A stretch of DNA of 64,000 bases, taken from positions 1 to 64,000 of the forward strand of contig CAJJDF010000016.1 of assembly GCA_905182785.1 (NCBI GenBank). Reading direction: 5' to 3'. This DNA comes from an uncultured Flavobacteriales bacterium. Lineage in GTDB: Bacteria; Bacteroidota; Bacteroidia; Flavobacteriales_D; CAJJDF01. The translations under genes were made by a program, and so were the position numbers. The notes beneath the pieces were generated by a model. The model was not told the origin of the DNA. It ran no database searches and saw nothing but the letters and a program-made list of their open reading frames with translations. Positions within the stretch are counted from its first letter, which is position 1. Every line of letters begins with the position of its first letter. This document shows positions 26,577-35,960 of this stretch, one piece after another.

Positions 26577-28121
26577 ATGAAAAAGCATTTAAATCTATTT
26601 GATTTATCACAAAAGGTAAATTACAAAACAGAAATATTAGCAGGATTAACAGTTGCAATGACAATGATTCCTGAATCTTTGATGTTTGCAATTTTAGCTG
26701 GATTTCCTCCTCTGGTAGGATTGTATGGAGCATTTATTATGGGATTGGTTACCGCAATTTTTGGAGGTCGTCCAGGATTAATTTCGGGTGGAGCAGGAGC
26801 AACAGTTGTAGTTGTAATGGCATTAATGATAAGAGCAGATGGATTAGAATATGTATTCGCAGCAGTCATATTAGCTGGGGTGATACAGCTTATAGTTGGG
26901 TTATTAAAACTAGGTAAATTTATTCGATTAGTTCCTCAGCCAGTAATGTTTGGATTTGTAAATGGATTGGCTATTATCATTTTTATGGCTCAAATGAAAC
27001 AATTTGAAATTGGAGCAGGAGAAGCTGCTACATGGATTTCTGGAACGCCATTATATACCATGTTAGGATTAGTTGTGTTTACAGTGGCAATAATCATAAT
27101 TTTCCCAAAAATAACAAAAGCAGTACCCGCTTCATTGGTTGCAATTATTGTCGTGTTTATTGTGGTTTATGTATTCAATATAGAAACCAAACAAGTAGTA
27201 GACATAGCTTCTGTAAGTGGTTCTTTACCTCCATTTCACATACCTCAAGTACCATTTACTTGGGAGACTTTAACAATTATATTCCCATTTGGGTTAACCA
27301 TGGCAGCCGTAGGACTTACAGAGGGTTTGCTTACGCTTAACTTGGTAGATGAGATTACAGAGACAAAAGGAAACAGTAACAGAGAATGTTTGGCTCAAGG
27401 GAGTGCCAATATATTGAATGGATTCTTTTATGGAATGGGAGGATGTCCAATGATTGCACAAACTTTAGTTAATTTATCGGCAGGTTCTAGAGCGCGATTA
27501 TCAGGGATAATTGCAGCACTTACAATTCTTCTTATTATTCTGTTTGGAGCGCCAGTGATTGAGCTAGTTCCTATTGCTGCCTTGGTAGGAGTTATGGTGA
27601 TGGTTGCAATTGGTACCTTTGAGTGGGCAAGTTTCAAAGCTTTGAGAAGAATGCCAAGGTCAGATATTTTTGTTATGATTTTGGTTACTTTAATTACCGT
27701 GGTCTTGCATAATTTAGCTTTAGCAGTATTAATAGGAGTAATCATTTCTGCCTTAGTATTTGCTTGGGAAAGTGCAAAAAGAATTAGAGCAAGAAAATAC
27801 ATAGATGAAGAAGGAGTGAAGCATTATGAAATTTACGGACCTTTGTTTTTTGGTTCTATAACAGCTTTTAACGATAAATTTGATGTGGCAAACGATCCAG
27901 AAGAAGTGATTATTGATTTTGAAGAAAGTAGAGTGTCTGATATGTCGGCAATTGAAGCTTTAAATAAATTGACAGAAAAATATTTGCAGTCTGGGAAGAA
28001 ATTACATTTAAAACATTTATCTAAAGATTGTATTCAATTATTAGAAAATGCAGATAAAGTAATTGACGTTAATGTAATGGAAGATCCTACGTATAGAGTA
28101 GTGGTGGATAAAGTAGATTAA
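26577..28121 (+). CDS. SulP family inorganic anion transporter with STAS domain
   Basis: A 514-residue integral membrane protein with about ten to twelve membrane segments up to residue 400 and a cytosolic STAS domain after it (IIDFEESRVSDMSAIEALNKL). The SulP signature region is seen in AGLTVAMTMIPESLMFAILAGFPPLVGLYGAF and in the conserved FGGRPGLISGGAGATVVV. SulP proteins carry sulfate, bicarbonate or other anions, usually with proton or sodium; a sulfate pathway gene is not adjacent and no carbonic anhydrase is present, so the substrate is undetermined. Confidence 0.9.
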   Translation: MKKHLNLFDLSQKVNYKTEILAGLTVAMTMIPESLMFAILAGFPPLVGLYGAFIMGLVTAIFGGRPGLISGGAGATVVVVMALMIRADGLEYVFAAVILAGVIQLIVGLLKLGKFIRLVPQPVMFGFVNGLAIIIFMAQMKQFEIGAGEAATWISGTPLYTMLGLVVFTVAIIIIFPKITKAVPASLVAIIVVFIVVYVFNIETKQVVDIASVSGSLPPFHIPQVPFTWETLTIIFPFGLTMAAVGLTEGLLTLNLVDEITETKGNSNRECLAQGSANILNGFFYGMGGCPMIAQTLVNLSAGSRARLSGIIAALTILLIILFGAPVIELVPIAALVGVMVMVAIGTFEWASFKALRRMPRSDIFVMILVTLITVVLHNLALAVLIGVIISALVFAWESAKRIRARKYIDEEGVKHYEIYGPLFFGSITAFNDKFDVANDPEEVIIDFEESRVSDMSAIEALNKLTEKYLQSGKKLHLKHLSKDCIQLLENADKVIDVNVMEDPTYRVVVDKVD

Positions 28122-28188
28122 TTTTTTTTAAGCCAACTAAATCAATCACTTTAACGTATAAAATATAGAAGAGCAAAAATCAGAAAAT

Positions 28189-28725
28189 ATGAAATTGAAA
28201 TTATTAGCAGCAGCACTTGTATTTTTTAGTGTATTATCAGGATGTAAAAAAGTAAATAAATTGACTCAATTCACTATTGAATATGATGAATCAGTAGTAA
28301 TTCAATCTTCAACTGGAATAGCCTTGCCGTTTGATCTGTTAACTCCAGATATTGAAACCAATTCATCTTCCAAGTTTGAATCGAATGATACAAGAAAAGA
28401 TTTGATAGAAGAGATTAAGCTAACCAAACTTAATTTAACTCTTACTTCACCAACTTCAGGAGATTTAACATTTTTGAAATCGATTGATGTATTCATTAGT
28501 GCAGATGGATTGGATGAAGTTAGGTTAGCTTGGATATCTAATGTATCAGAGTCGGTAGGGAAATTTTTAGATTTATCTGTCGAAGATTTTGATTTTAAGG
28601 AATACATCAAGAAAGATGATTTTAAATTGAGACTAAAGACTGTAACAGACAAAGCAATAACAAACGATCATGAGCTAGCTATTCACTCTGAGTTTTTTGT
28701 AGATGCAGAAATTTTAGGTCTATAG
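28189..28725 (+). CDS. Hypothetical lipoprotein, 178 residues
   Basis: A signal peptide ends in LSGC, giving a lipidated cysteine at residue 19, followed by a Lys-rich start KKVNKL. The mature part is hydrophilic with beta-strand periodicity (FTIEYDESVVIQSS, VDVFI-like strands) and contains no cysteine besides the anchor. No family recognised. It begins 67 bases after the SulP stop and may be on the same transcript. Confidence 0.7.
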   Translation: MKLKLLAAALVFFSVLSGCKKVNKLTQFTIEYDESVVIQSSTGIALPFDLLTPDIETNSSSKFESNDTRKDLIEEIKLTKLNLTLTSPTSGDLTFLKSIDVFISADGLDEVRLAWISNVSESVGKFLDLSVEDFDFKEYIKKDDFKLRLKTVTDKAITNDHELAIHSEFFVDAEILGL

Positions 28726-28758
28726 GTTAGTTCAAATTTTTTTAAAACTTCCCCTGCA

Positions 28759-28790
28759 GATTGACATTTAGCGATAGCGTAATGGCAATC
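28759..28790. repeat. Small palindromic intergenic repeat
   Basis: GATTGACATT and AATGGCAATC form ten-base arms with one mismatch around TAGCGATAGCGT. The interior is more GC-rich than the surroundings. The rest of the 208-bp gap (28726-28934) shows nothing further. Confidence 0.5.
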
Positions 28791-28934
28791 GGTTTATTAC
28801 TACAAACTTAATTAAATAATTTCAATATTTAATAAACTCCGAGAACACATCTATCCAATCTACTACTTTCATTGTTAGATAGTAAGTCGAGTTTTTCTTA
28901 ATAGTTTGTTTTTCACCTTGAACCATTTACAAAG

Positions 28935-29441
28935 TTAACCTGCACCTTGTTTATTTATATAACGAGGTGCGAGGGACTGCTTTTTAATCTGAGGCAAAAT
29001 AGTTATACAAGCTTTATTTATAGTGTCAGAGAAACCTGATTTATCAACTATACAATCAATATAACTTAATTTCATTTTATAGTAATAATTGCTATCATTC
29101 ACAGATTTATATTGATAATCTCCTATACTATCTACACATTTACTACATGTGTTTTCGCAAAATTGATTTATTGTACTAATAATTTTTTTTCTTTCACTAA
29201 TACTTATTTTTTCATTTAAACATTGGTTAGACATATAATCTAAATTTATTATCATTTCATTTAAAGTTGAATAAATTTCACTTGTGTCAATATTTCTATC
29301 AGATTTATAAATCACTTTTAAAAATGATGTAGCAACTTCATAGCATTTAATATCATCATCAATATTTTTAAAATTGATTTTTGATTCTCCACATGAAAAT
29401 ATAAAGAAAATGGTAACTAGACTTATAAAAATATTTTTCAT
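28935..29441 (-). CDS. Hypothetical lipoprotein, 168 residues, Cys-rich
   Basis: Signal peptide ending FIFSC gives a lipobox cysteine at residue 17. The mature protein is helical with eight further cysteines, including FCENTCSKC at about residues 108-116, which could form disulfides in the envelope. No family recognised and the C-terminus (KQSLAPRYINKQGAG) is plain. It converges on the other hypothetical lipoprotein gene. Confidence 0.6.
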   Translation of the reverse strand: MKNIFISLVTIFFIFSCGESKINFKNIDDDIKCYEVATSFLKVIYKSDRNIDTSEIYSTLNEMIINLDYMSNQCLNEKISISERKKIISTINQFCENTCSKCVDSIGDYQYKSVNDSNYYYKMKLSYIDCIVDKSGFSDTINKACITILPQIKKQSLAPRYINKQGAG

Positions 29442-29476
29442 CTTATCTATTTAAATGTAATATAACTTTCCCTGCT

Positions 29477-29541
29477 CCGCTGGATTTGCAATCCTGCGGT
29501 ATTCATTAGTAATTTAGTCATTAACTATCCCGAATGGATAG
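29477..29541. repeat. Two small palindromes in the gap upstream of the unknown lipoprotein
   Basis: CCGCTGGATT-tgc-AATCCTGCGG (29477-29499, one mismatch) and CTATCC-cgaat-GGATAG (29525-29541). They resemble decayed copies of the dispersed palindromic repeats of this group of bacteria; in style they match the 28759 element. Confidence 0.5.
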
Positions 29542-29591
29542 TAATCGGAGTAAGATATGACTTTATGAGTAGAGTAGTTCATTGTTTAGAA

Positions 29592-31883
29592 TTAATTTTC
29601 CATCAAATTATCCTCCAAAAATTTCGTCATTTTATTAAACAAATGCAGTCTAGTTTTTCCGCCATAAATTCCGTGATTACGGTTAGGGTAAACAAACATA
29701 TCAAACTCTTTGTTTTCTTTTACCAAGGCATTTACCATTTCGTAAGTGTTTTGAGGATGCACATTGTCATCTCCACCACCATGAACCAATAAGAAAGCTC
29801 CTTTTAGTTTAGAAACATGATTAATAGGGGAGTTTTCGTCATATCCATTTGCATTTTCTTGAGGAGTTCTCATGAAACGCTCTGTATAAATGTTGTCGTA
29901 ATACCTCCAGTTGGTAACGGGAGCAACAGCAATTCCAGCTTTAAAATAATCAGCTCCTTTTGTCATACAAAGTGCAGCCATGTAACCTCCATAACTCCAG
30001 CCTTGTATTCCAATATTGTCTCCATCTACATAAGATAAGCTACCCAAGTATTTAGCAGCACCAATCAAATCTTCTGTTTCGTATTTTCCCAATTGTAAAT
30101 AAGTAGAATGTTTAAAATCTCTTCCTCTAAACATAGTTCCTCTGGTTTCTACACACACCACCAAAAAACCTTTTTTTGCCAATAAATGGTGCCACATCAT
30201 AGTTGCTCCACCCCAAGAATCTTTCACCACATTGTTTCCAGGACCGTTATAACCTGTCATAAAAACTGGGTATTCTTTGTTTTTATCAAAGTTTGGTGGT
30301 TTAATCATCCAAGCATTTAATTCTTGCCCAGAGTCTGTTTTTACAGTAAAAAACTCTTTGCCTGGCAACCTGTATTTCGTTAATCTATGCACTAATGCTT
30401 TATTGTCTTGTAGTATTTTTAATTGCTCTCCATTTGCTTTGTGCAATGAGATAAGAGAAGGTGTATTAGCATCCGTATGGTAATTGATGTAATATTTCAT
30501 TCCTTTACTAAATGCGGTCGAGTTATTTCCTTTTCTTGTAGATAGGTTTTTCTTTCCTGTTCCATCAGTTTTTACCACATACAAATCTTGGTAAATGGCT
30601 CCATTTTCCGAAGACAAATAATAAACCAATCCGTTCTTCTCATCCACACCTTGTATTTCAATTACATCCCAATTTCCTTTTGTCAGTTGTAGCTCTTTTC
30701 CGTCAATTGTGTTTAAGTAAATGTGGTTAAACCCATCTTTTTCACTCATCCATAAATAGGTGTTGTTGTCTTCAAAAAATCTTAGGTTATCGTGAATATC
30801 AATGTATGTCTTAGCAGTTTCTGTATAGTAAGGTTTAGCCATGTAAGAGAACTCTTTTTGAGCCCTAGTAATATTAAAATCTACCATCATTAGTTGCAGC
30901 TTATTTTGTAACCTGTTAAGCACTGTAAGGGATAATTTCATTGGATCTTTCGTCCAGTTTATTCTTGGAATGTAATTTTCTTCCGTTTGGTTTAAGATTT
31001 CTATAGGAGTTGAAATCTGCCCCAAAACATCATACATGTGAATGCTTATTTTAGAATTATCTTCTCCAGCTTTAGGGTATTTAAAACGGTATTCTTCAGG
31101 ATATAAAGTCCCGTAATAATCCAAGTGAAACTCTTTCACTTTGCTTTCGTCAAATTTCCAATACGCTATTTTTGTTCCATTCTCATTCCATTGAAACCCT
31201 TTATGAAATCCAAATTCCTCTTCATAAACCCAGTCTGTACCTCCATTTATTACTTCATTTATTTTTCCATCGTAAGTAATGCCATATTCCTTTCCAGTTT
31301 CTGTGTTTACATAGAACAGATTATTTTCTCTTACAAAAGCAACTAAATTTCCCGAAGGCGAAAAATCGGCTAGCCTTTGTTTTCCTAATTTTTTATCAGA
31401 TAAAGGAGTCGTTTTTTTTGTCTTAAGGTCATAAATGTAATAATACGATTTGCTAGATCTTCTGTAAATTCCTTCTTGCTCTGTTGCGATTAATACTTTC
31501 GTTTCGTCTGCACTAAATTGGTATTCATCAATAGGAATAGGTCCTCCATCTTCATCAGCTAAATCCATAAAAGAAAAAAGAGTATCTACACTTTCATATG
31601 TAGCATAAGAATATTTAACTACAACCGATCCATCTATACTATTTCCCATAGAGGTAAAGTGTTCTCCATCATTCATAGAGCGAACCCCTCTTACCGATTT
31701 TCCATAAAACTCACCAGAATACCAAATCTTATCATTTGTTAGTTCAGTTCCAGCTTCAGAATTTTCATTATCAAAAGGATTTTCAACACTCGAAACAGGG
31801 CTGTTGTTCTCAGTGTTTTTTAAAGAGGAACAAGAGATAAAAGCAAAGAGGATAGGTGTAAGAAGAATGTATTTTAATTTCAT
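29592..31883 (-). CDS. Dipeptidyl peptidase IV (S9 family) lipoprotein
   Basis: A 763-residue exported serine peptidase releasing N-terminal X-Pro dipeptides. The signal peptide ends FISC (lipobox near residue 18). An eight-bladed beta-propeller domain (to about residue 500) includes the EEEFGFHKGFQWNENGTKIAYW segment; the alpha/beta hydrolase domain has the triad S630 in GWSYGG, D705 in HGGGDDNVH and H737 in NRNHGIYGG, with the human-like spacing of 32 residues from Asp to His. It belongs to the peptide-degrading set with the M1 and M3 enzymes. Single gene. Confidence 0.92.
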   Translation of the reverse strand: MKLKYILLTPILFAFISCSSLKNTENNSPVSSVENPFDNENSEAGTELTNDKIWYSGEFYGKSVRGVRSMNDGEHFTSMGNSIDGSVVVKYSYATYESVDTLFSFMDLADEDGGPIPIDEYQFSADETKVLIATEQEGIYRRSSKSYYYIYDLKTKKTTPLSDKKLGKQRLADFSPSGNLVAFVRENNLFYVNTETGKEYGITYDGKINEVINGGTDWVYEEEFGFHKGFQWNENGTKIAYWKFDESKVKEFHLDYYGTLYPEEYRFKYPKAGEDNSKISIHMYDVLGQISTPIEILNQTEENYIPRINWTKDPMKLSLTVLNRLQNKLQLMMVDFNITRAQKEFSYMAKPYYTETAKTYIDIHDNLRFFEDNNTYLWMSEKDGFNHIYLNTIDGKELQLTKGNWDVIEIQGVDEKNGLVYYLSSENGAIYQDLYVVKTDGTGKKNLSTRKGNNSTAFSKGMKYYINYHTDANTPSLISLHKANGEQLKILQDNKALVHRLTKYRLPGKEFFTVKTDSGQELNAWMIKPPNFDKNKEYPVFMTGYNGPGNNVVKDSWGGATMMWHHLLAKKGFLVVCVETRGTMFRGRDFKHSTYLQLGKYETEDLIGAAKYLGSLSYVDGDNIGIQGWSYGGYMAALCMTKGADYFKAGIAVAPVTNWRYYDNIYTERFMRTPQENANGYDENSPINHVSKLKGAFLLVHGGGDDNVHPQNTYEMVNALVKENKEFDMFVYPNRNHGIYGGKTRLHLFNKMTKFLEDNLMEN

Positions 31884-31970
31884 TTTATTTTATTATTGAA
31901 TGAGAAACGAATATAATAAATTTATAGGAAGTGAGGGTGATGAAAACCTATATTTCAGAAGTTTCTTAGA

Positions 31971-32016
31971 ATGATTAAAATCATAATCAAAAGCAATATT
32001 TTTTTATTTATATTTG
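31971..32016 (+). promoter_or_regulatory. Fur-like inverted repeat and -7 box upstream of feoA
   Basis: ATGATT-aa-AATCAT (31971-31984) is a 6-base inverted repeat, followed by AATC, resembling the Fur consensus of GATAAT half sites. A TATATTTG box (32009-32016) matches TAnnTTTG, 21 bases before the GTG start. The repeat would overlap the -33 region, as expected of an iron-dependent repressor. Confidence 0.45.
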
Positions 32017-32037
32017 TTCTAAATAAGAGAATAAAGA

Positions 32038-32253
32038 GTGAGACTTTCAGATTGTAAAACAAAAAAAGAGGGAATTATTAAAGAGATTTTGGAGTCAGAA
32101 TTTGACAACAAGATGCTCGAATACGGTATCGTTCCTGGAGTGAAGCTAATTGTTGTAAGTAGAGCTGCTTTTGGCGGACCTATTTATATTGCAATTGGTG
32201 CTCAAAGAATTGCAATTCGTAAAAAAGAAGCTACACACATAATATTAGAATAA
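32038..32253 (+). CDS. feoA: Ferrous iron transport protein FeoA
   Basis: A 71-residue SH3-like cytosolic partner of FeoB. It starts with GTG at 32038 (MRLSDCKTKKEGIIKEI), the usual FeoA opening, and contains the typical MLEYGIVPGVKLIVVSRAAFGGPIYIAIG core. It stimulates or gates ferrous iron uptake by FeoB. It is first in a feoA-feoB-Cys-rich gene cluster, with a 91-base gap before feoB, and lies behind a Fur-like site. Confidence 0.92.
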   Translation: MRLSDCKTKKEGIIKEILESEFDNKMLEYGIVPGVKLIVVSRAAFGGPIYIAIGAQRIAIRKKEATHIILE

Positions 32254-32344
32254 TGCCCCAAATAGGCACTGTATTAGTTATAGTATAAAGTATAATGAAT
32301 AGAATCGAGACTCATAACTGTTTCCAATTATCAATTTTGTGTAA

Positions 32345-34381
32345 ATGAAAAAACTTAAAGTAGCACTTATTGGAAACCCAAATGTTGGAAAAACCACCTT
32401 ATTTAATAGATTGTGTGGTGTAAATCAAAAAACGGGAAATTACCCAGGTGTAACGGTAGATAAAAAACAGGGAAATTTTACACACCTTTCTCATTCTATT
32501 GATGTAATAGATTTACCTGGTTTTGATAGTATTTATCCAAAATCATTGGATGAAGAGTTGGTTGTAGATTTTTTAAAAGAAAATTCTGGGAATTCTGATG
32601 TCGATAAACTGTTGTTTATTGCAGACGGTACCAATATAAAGAAAAACTTATATTTATTGTCTCAAATTAAGGATTTGGGATACGATATTGTGCTTGCTAT
32701 CAATATGATGGATGTAGCCAAAAGAAAAGGTATTCTTATTGATAAAGAAGCTATTGCAGAAGAGTTTGGAGTGCATGTTGTAAAGATTTCGGCAAGAAAA
32801 GGACAAGGAGTAGATGAATTAAAATCTGCCATATTATTGGAGTCCCCCGAAATGAAAACGGACAAATTAATTTATTTGAAACCCGAGAATCATGGGGTTT
32901 TAATGAATTACGTGAAGGAATGTGTGTCAGAGAATCCTTACAAAGCTTTCCTCAATATTACTCAAGAGAATCGAATTCCAGAAATAAATGTAAAGAAATG
33001 GAAAACCGAAGAAGCTATTTTAAGGTATCAATACGTTAGAAAAATCATTGATAAAACGATAAAGATTGATAAATCTTTAGCTTCAGATGCTACCACAAGA
33101 ATTGATAGGATTTTACTGCATAAAGTATTTGGATACGTTATTTTTATGTTTGTACTGTTGGTGATATTCCAATCTGTATTTTCTCTTTCTGCTTACCCAA
33201 TGGATTTAATAGATCAATTTTTTAGTTGGTTATCAGGAACACTATCGAGTACTTTACCTCCAGGAAGTTTTAGTGATTTAATTACACAAGGTTTAATTCC
33301 TGGAATAGGAGGGGTTATCATATTTGTTCCACAAATCGTTATTTTGTTTTTGTTTTTTGCCCTGCTGGATGAAAGTGGTTACATGAATCGCATCATTTTC
33401 TTGATGGATAGATTGATGCAAAAAGTTGGGATGAGCGGAAAGAGTGTGATTCCATTAATCTCTAGTTTTGCTTGTGCTGTGCCTGCAATTATGGCTACAA
33501 GAACGATAGAGAACAAGAGAGAAAGATTAATTACGATTATGGTTGCTCCGCTATTAACTTGCTCGGCAAGGCTACCTGTTTATACAATTTTGATAGGTTT
33601 GCTAGTTCCCGATCAGTTTTATTACGGAATCAGTTTACAAGCTCTCGTCTTGTTAGCTATGTATTTGTTAGGAATTTTTACTTCGGCAATTGCAGCTTTG
33701 GTTTTCAAATACATTATTAAGAATAAATACAAGAGTTTTTTCATCACAGAAATGCCAAGTTATTTGGTTCCTAGCTTTAAAAATGTAATGCTCACAATAT
33801 GGGAAAACACCAAATCATTTGTATGGAGTGCAGGAAAAATAATTGTTGCTGCATCCATCATTTTATATGTGTTGGCTACCAATGGAGGAGAAAAATTTGA
33901 CAAGGCAGAAACTCATATTATGACTGAGTTTGCTCAATTACCAGATTCTAAAAAGGATGCAATGGTATCCACTTATCAATTGGAGAATTCTTATTTGGGT
34001 AATTTGGGAAAAACGATTGAGCCAGCCATTATTCCTTTGGGTTACGATTGGAAAATTGGAATTGCCTTAATTAGCTCTATTGCTGCAAGAGAAGTGTTTG
34101 TAGGAACTATGGCAATTATCTATAACATAGATTCGGACGAAGAAATGAAGATTACACAAAGGCTAGATTCCGAGATAAATGCCAATACAGGCGAACGAAC
34201 TTTCAATTTTGCAACTTGTATTTCTTTACTTTTGTTTTATGCTTTTTCTTTGCAATGTATGAGTACAATTGCCGTTACATACAAAGAGACAAAATCATTT
34301 AAATGGACAAGTGTCCAATTTTTGTATATGACTATTTTGGCTTATGTTGTATCTTTAATCGCTTATCAAATGTTGAGTTAA
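32345..34381 (+). CDS. feoB: Ferrous iron transporter FeoB
   Basis: A 678-residue inner-membrane Fe(II) transporter. The N-terminal G domain has the P-loop GNPNVGKTT (10-18), G3 DLPGF (56-60), and NMMD as the G4 motif; a GDI-like helical linker follows. The membrane part has the two Gate-type repeats, e.g. LIPGIGGVIIFVPQIVILFLFFALLDESGYMNR (about 318-350) with the key cysteine in SSFACAVPAIMATRTI. Its stop overlaps the next start by one base. Confidence 0.95.
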   Translation: MKKLKVALIGNPNVGKTTLFNRLCGVNQKTGNYPGVTVDKKQGNFTHLSHSIDVIDLPGFDSIYPKSLDEELVVDFLKENSGNSDVDKLLFIADGTNIKKNLYLLSQIKDLGYDIVLAINMMDVAKRKGILIDKEAIAEEFGVHVVKISARKGQGVDELKSAILLESPEMKTDKLIYLKPENHGVLMNYVKECVSENPYKAFLNITQENRIPEINVKKWKTEEAILRYQYVRKIIDKTIKIDKSLASDATTRIDRILLHKVFGYVIFMFVLLVIFQSVFSLSAYPMDLIDQFFSWLSGTLSSTLPPGSFSDLITQGLIPGIGGVIIFVPQIVILFLFFALLDESGYMNRIIFLMDRLMQKVGMSGKSVIPLISSFACAVPAIMATRTIENKRERLITIMVAPLLTCSARLPVYTILIGLLVPDQFYYGISLQALVLLAMYLLGIFTSAIAALVFKYIIKNKYKSFFITEMPSYLVPSFKNVMLTIWENTKSFVWSAGKIIVAASIILYVLATNGGEKFDKAETHIMTEFAQLPDSKKDAMVSTYQLENSYLGNLGKTIEPAIIPLGYDWKIGIALISSIAAREVFVGTMAIIYNIDSDEEMKITQRLDSEINANTGERTFNFATCISLLLFYAFSLQCMSTIAVTYKETKSFKWTSVQFLYMTILAYVVSLIAYQMLS

Positions 34382-34503
34382 TGCAAGATTTATTATTATA
34401 CATATCGTTAATTGCAGCAATTACCTATTTAGGCTTTAAAGCATACACTATTTTTTTTAAAAAAGAAAAATCATGTGGTAACGGAAGTTGTGGATGTGAT
34501 TAG
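34381..34503 (+). CDS. FeoB-associated Cys-rich membrane protein
   Basis: A 40-residue protein starting at the ATG that shares one base with the feoB stop: a single membrane helix (about 4-25) then the tail KKEKSCGNGSCGCD with three cysteines. It matches the small FeoB-associated Cys-rich family that replaces FeoC in many bacteria and may deliver or sense iron at FeoB. Confidence 0.88.
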   Translation: MQDLLLYISLIAAITYLGFKAYTIFFKKEKSCGNGSCGCD

Positions 34504-34556
34504 AAAATTAATTGTTTTTTAATTCTATCTCAATTTTTCAACTCAAATAAATTCGG

Positions 34557-34564
34557 TACCTTTG
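34557..34564 (+). promoter_or_regulatory. -7 promoter box TACCTTTG for serC
   Basis: TACCTTTG matches TAnnTTTG, 29 bases before the ATG at 34594. Confidence 0.4.
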
Positions 34565-34593
34565 ATTTAAACAAATTAAAGACCCAAAATTTC

Positions 34594-35655
34594 ATGTCAA
34601 AAGTTCATAATTACAGTGCAGGACCTTGTATTTTACCACAAGAAGTTATCAAAGAAGCAGCAGAGGCTGTTCTTAATTTTGATGGATTAAATTTATCTAT
34701 TTTAGAGGTTTCGCACAGAAGTCCAAATTTTGTTGCTGTAATGGATGAAGCAGTAGCTTTGGTAAAAGAATTACTAGAAGTGCCAGCAGGTTATTCTGTT
34801 TGTTTTACACAAGGTGGAGCAAGCCTTGGTTTTTTGATGTCCGCTTACAACATGATTGGCGACAACAAAAAAGCAGCATACATCAATACAGGAACTTGGG
34901 CAGATAAAGCAATAAAAGAAGTAAGTAATGTAGGGGAAGTAAACGTTATTGCATCTTCAAAAGACAGTAATTTTAATCACATACCAAAAGGATTTACGAT
35001 CCCAACTGACTGTGATTATTTACATTATACTTCTAACAACACAATTTTCGGAATACAATTTAAAGAAATTCCTAATACATCAATTCCATTGGTGTGTGAC
35101 ATGAGTTCTGATATTTTTAGTAAAAAAGTAGACATCTCAAAATTTGATTTGATTTATGCTGGAGCTCAAAAAAATATGGGGCCAGCTGGAGCAACTTTAT
35201 ACATTATAAAAGACGAAGTTTTTGGAAGAAACAGAATCAAGATTCCTACCATGTTGAACATTGAGACTCACGTAAAAAAAGATTCTATGTTTAACACTCC
35301 TCCAGTCTACTCAATCTATGTTTCTATGCTTAATTTAAGGCATTTGAAAAAGATTGGTGGAGTATCAGCTCAACAAAAAATTAACGAAGAAAAAGCAAGA
35401 ATTTTATATACTGAAATTGATAGAAATCCTTTATTCAAAGGAGTTGCTGCAACTGAAGACAGAAGTAATATGAATGCAACATTTGTATTGACTGACGAAA
35501 GCAAGCAAGCAAAATTTGATGAAATGTGGAAAGCTGCAAACATCAGTGGAATAAAAGGACACAGAAGTATAGGAGGTTATAGAGCTTCTATGTACAATGC
35601 TTTGCCAGTATCCTCTGTGCAAGTATTGGTAGATGTAATGAAGGCTTTGGATTAA
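34594..35655 (+). CDS. serC: Phosphoserine aminotransferase
   Basis: A 353-residue cytosolic PLP enzyme making 3-phosphoserine in serine synthesis. It begins with the family opening HNYSAGPCILP, has FTQGGASLGF for phosphate binding, and the PLP lysine K193 in AGAQKNMGPAG; it ends GGYRASMYNALP. No serA is adjacent, which differs from many Bacteroidota where serA follows. A bidirectional terminator separates it from the converging anti-sigma gene. Confidence 0.95.
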   Translation: MSKVHNYSAGPCILPQEVIKEAAEAVLNFDGLNLSILEVSHRSPNFVAVMDEAVALVKELLEVPAGYSVCFTQGGASLGFLMSAYNMIGDNKKAAYINTGTWADKAIKEVSNVGEVNVIASSKDSNFNHIPKGFTIPTDCDYLHYTSNNTIFGIQFKEIPNTSIPLVCDMSSDIFSKKVDISKFDLIYAGAQKNMGPAGATLYIIKDEVFGRNRIKIPTMLNIETHVKKDSMFNTPPVYSIYVSMLNLRHLKKIGGVSAQQKINEEKARILYTEIDRNPLFKGVAATEDRSNMNATFVLTDESKQAKFDEMWKAANISGIKGHRSIGGYRASMYNALPVSSVQVLVDVMKALD

Positions 35656-35671
35656 CATTTAATTATTACGC

Positions 35672-35709
35672 ATAAAAAAAGCTCCGAGAATTTCGGGGCT
35701 TTTTTTTAT
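35672..35709. terminator. Bidirectional terminator between serC and the anti-sigma-like gene
   Basis: AAAAAAAGCTCCGA pairs with TCGGGGCTTTTTTTT across GAATT (one G-T wobble), so T-runs appear on both strands. Confidence 0.9.
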
Positions 35710-35732
35710 GCTATTATTTTTTAAAAAATTCG

Positions 35733-35960
35733 TTAAGAATTTATTTTCTTCTTCATCTCATCTTTCTCTTCACAAGTCAAGCATTCTTGTGCTTGTGTAA
35801 TGTTACCAAAAAGACTTTTGAAAACATGAGAAAATTTCTTGTAGCCTCTACATTTTCCACACCTTGCGTTATGAAATCTTAACCTTATCTTTTCTTTAAA
35901 ACTAAGTTCGTTCCAATCGTTACGATCTATTAAGTGTGCAGCTTCTTTACAATCTATCAT
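35733..35960 (-). CDS. Small zinc-finger anti-sigma-like protein
   Basis: A 75-residue soluble protein with C4 and the H30-x3-C34-x2-C37 signature of the ZAS zinc finger found in anti-sigma factors (MIDCKEAAHLIDRND..., FHNARCGKCRGYKKF). It lacks the membrane segment of classical anti-sigma factors, so it may be a cytosolic redox or zinc sensor; a second CxxC lies at LTCEEK. Its ATG overlaps the last base of the sigma gene stop, showing coupling. Confidence 0.75.
   Translation of the reverse strand: MIDCKEAAHLIDRNDWNELSFKEKIRLRFHNARCGKCRGYKKFSHVFKSLFGNITQAQECLTCEEKDEMKKKINS

Noticed and set aside
27428-27802. 124-codon antisense frame in the SulP gene
   Set aside because: Mirror of a strongly conserved membrane protein; low-complexity Ile/Thr composition typical of shadows.
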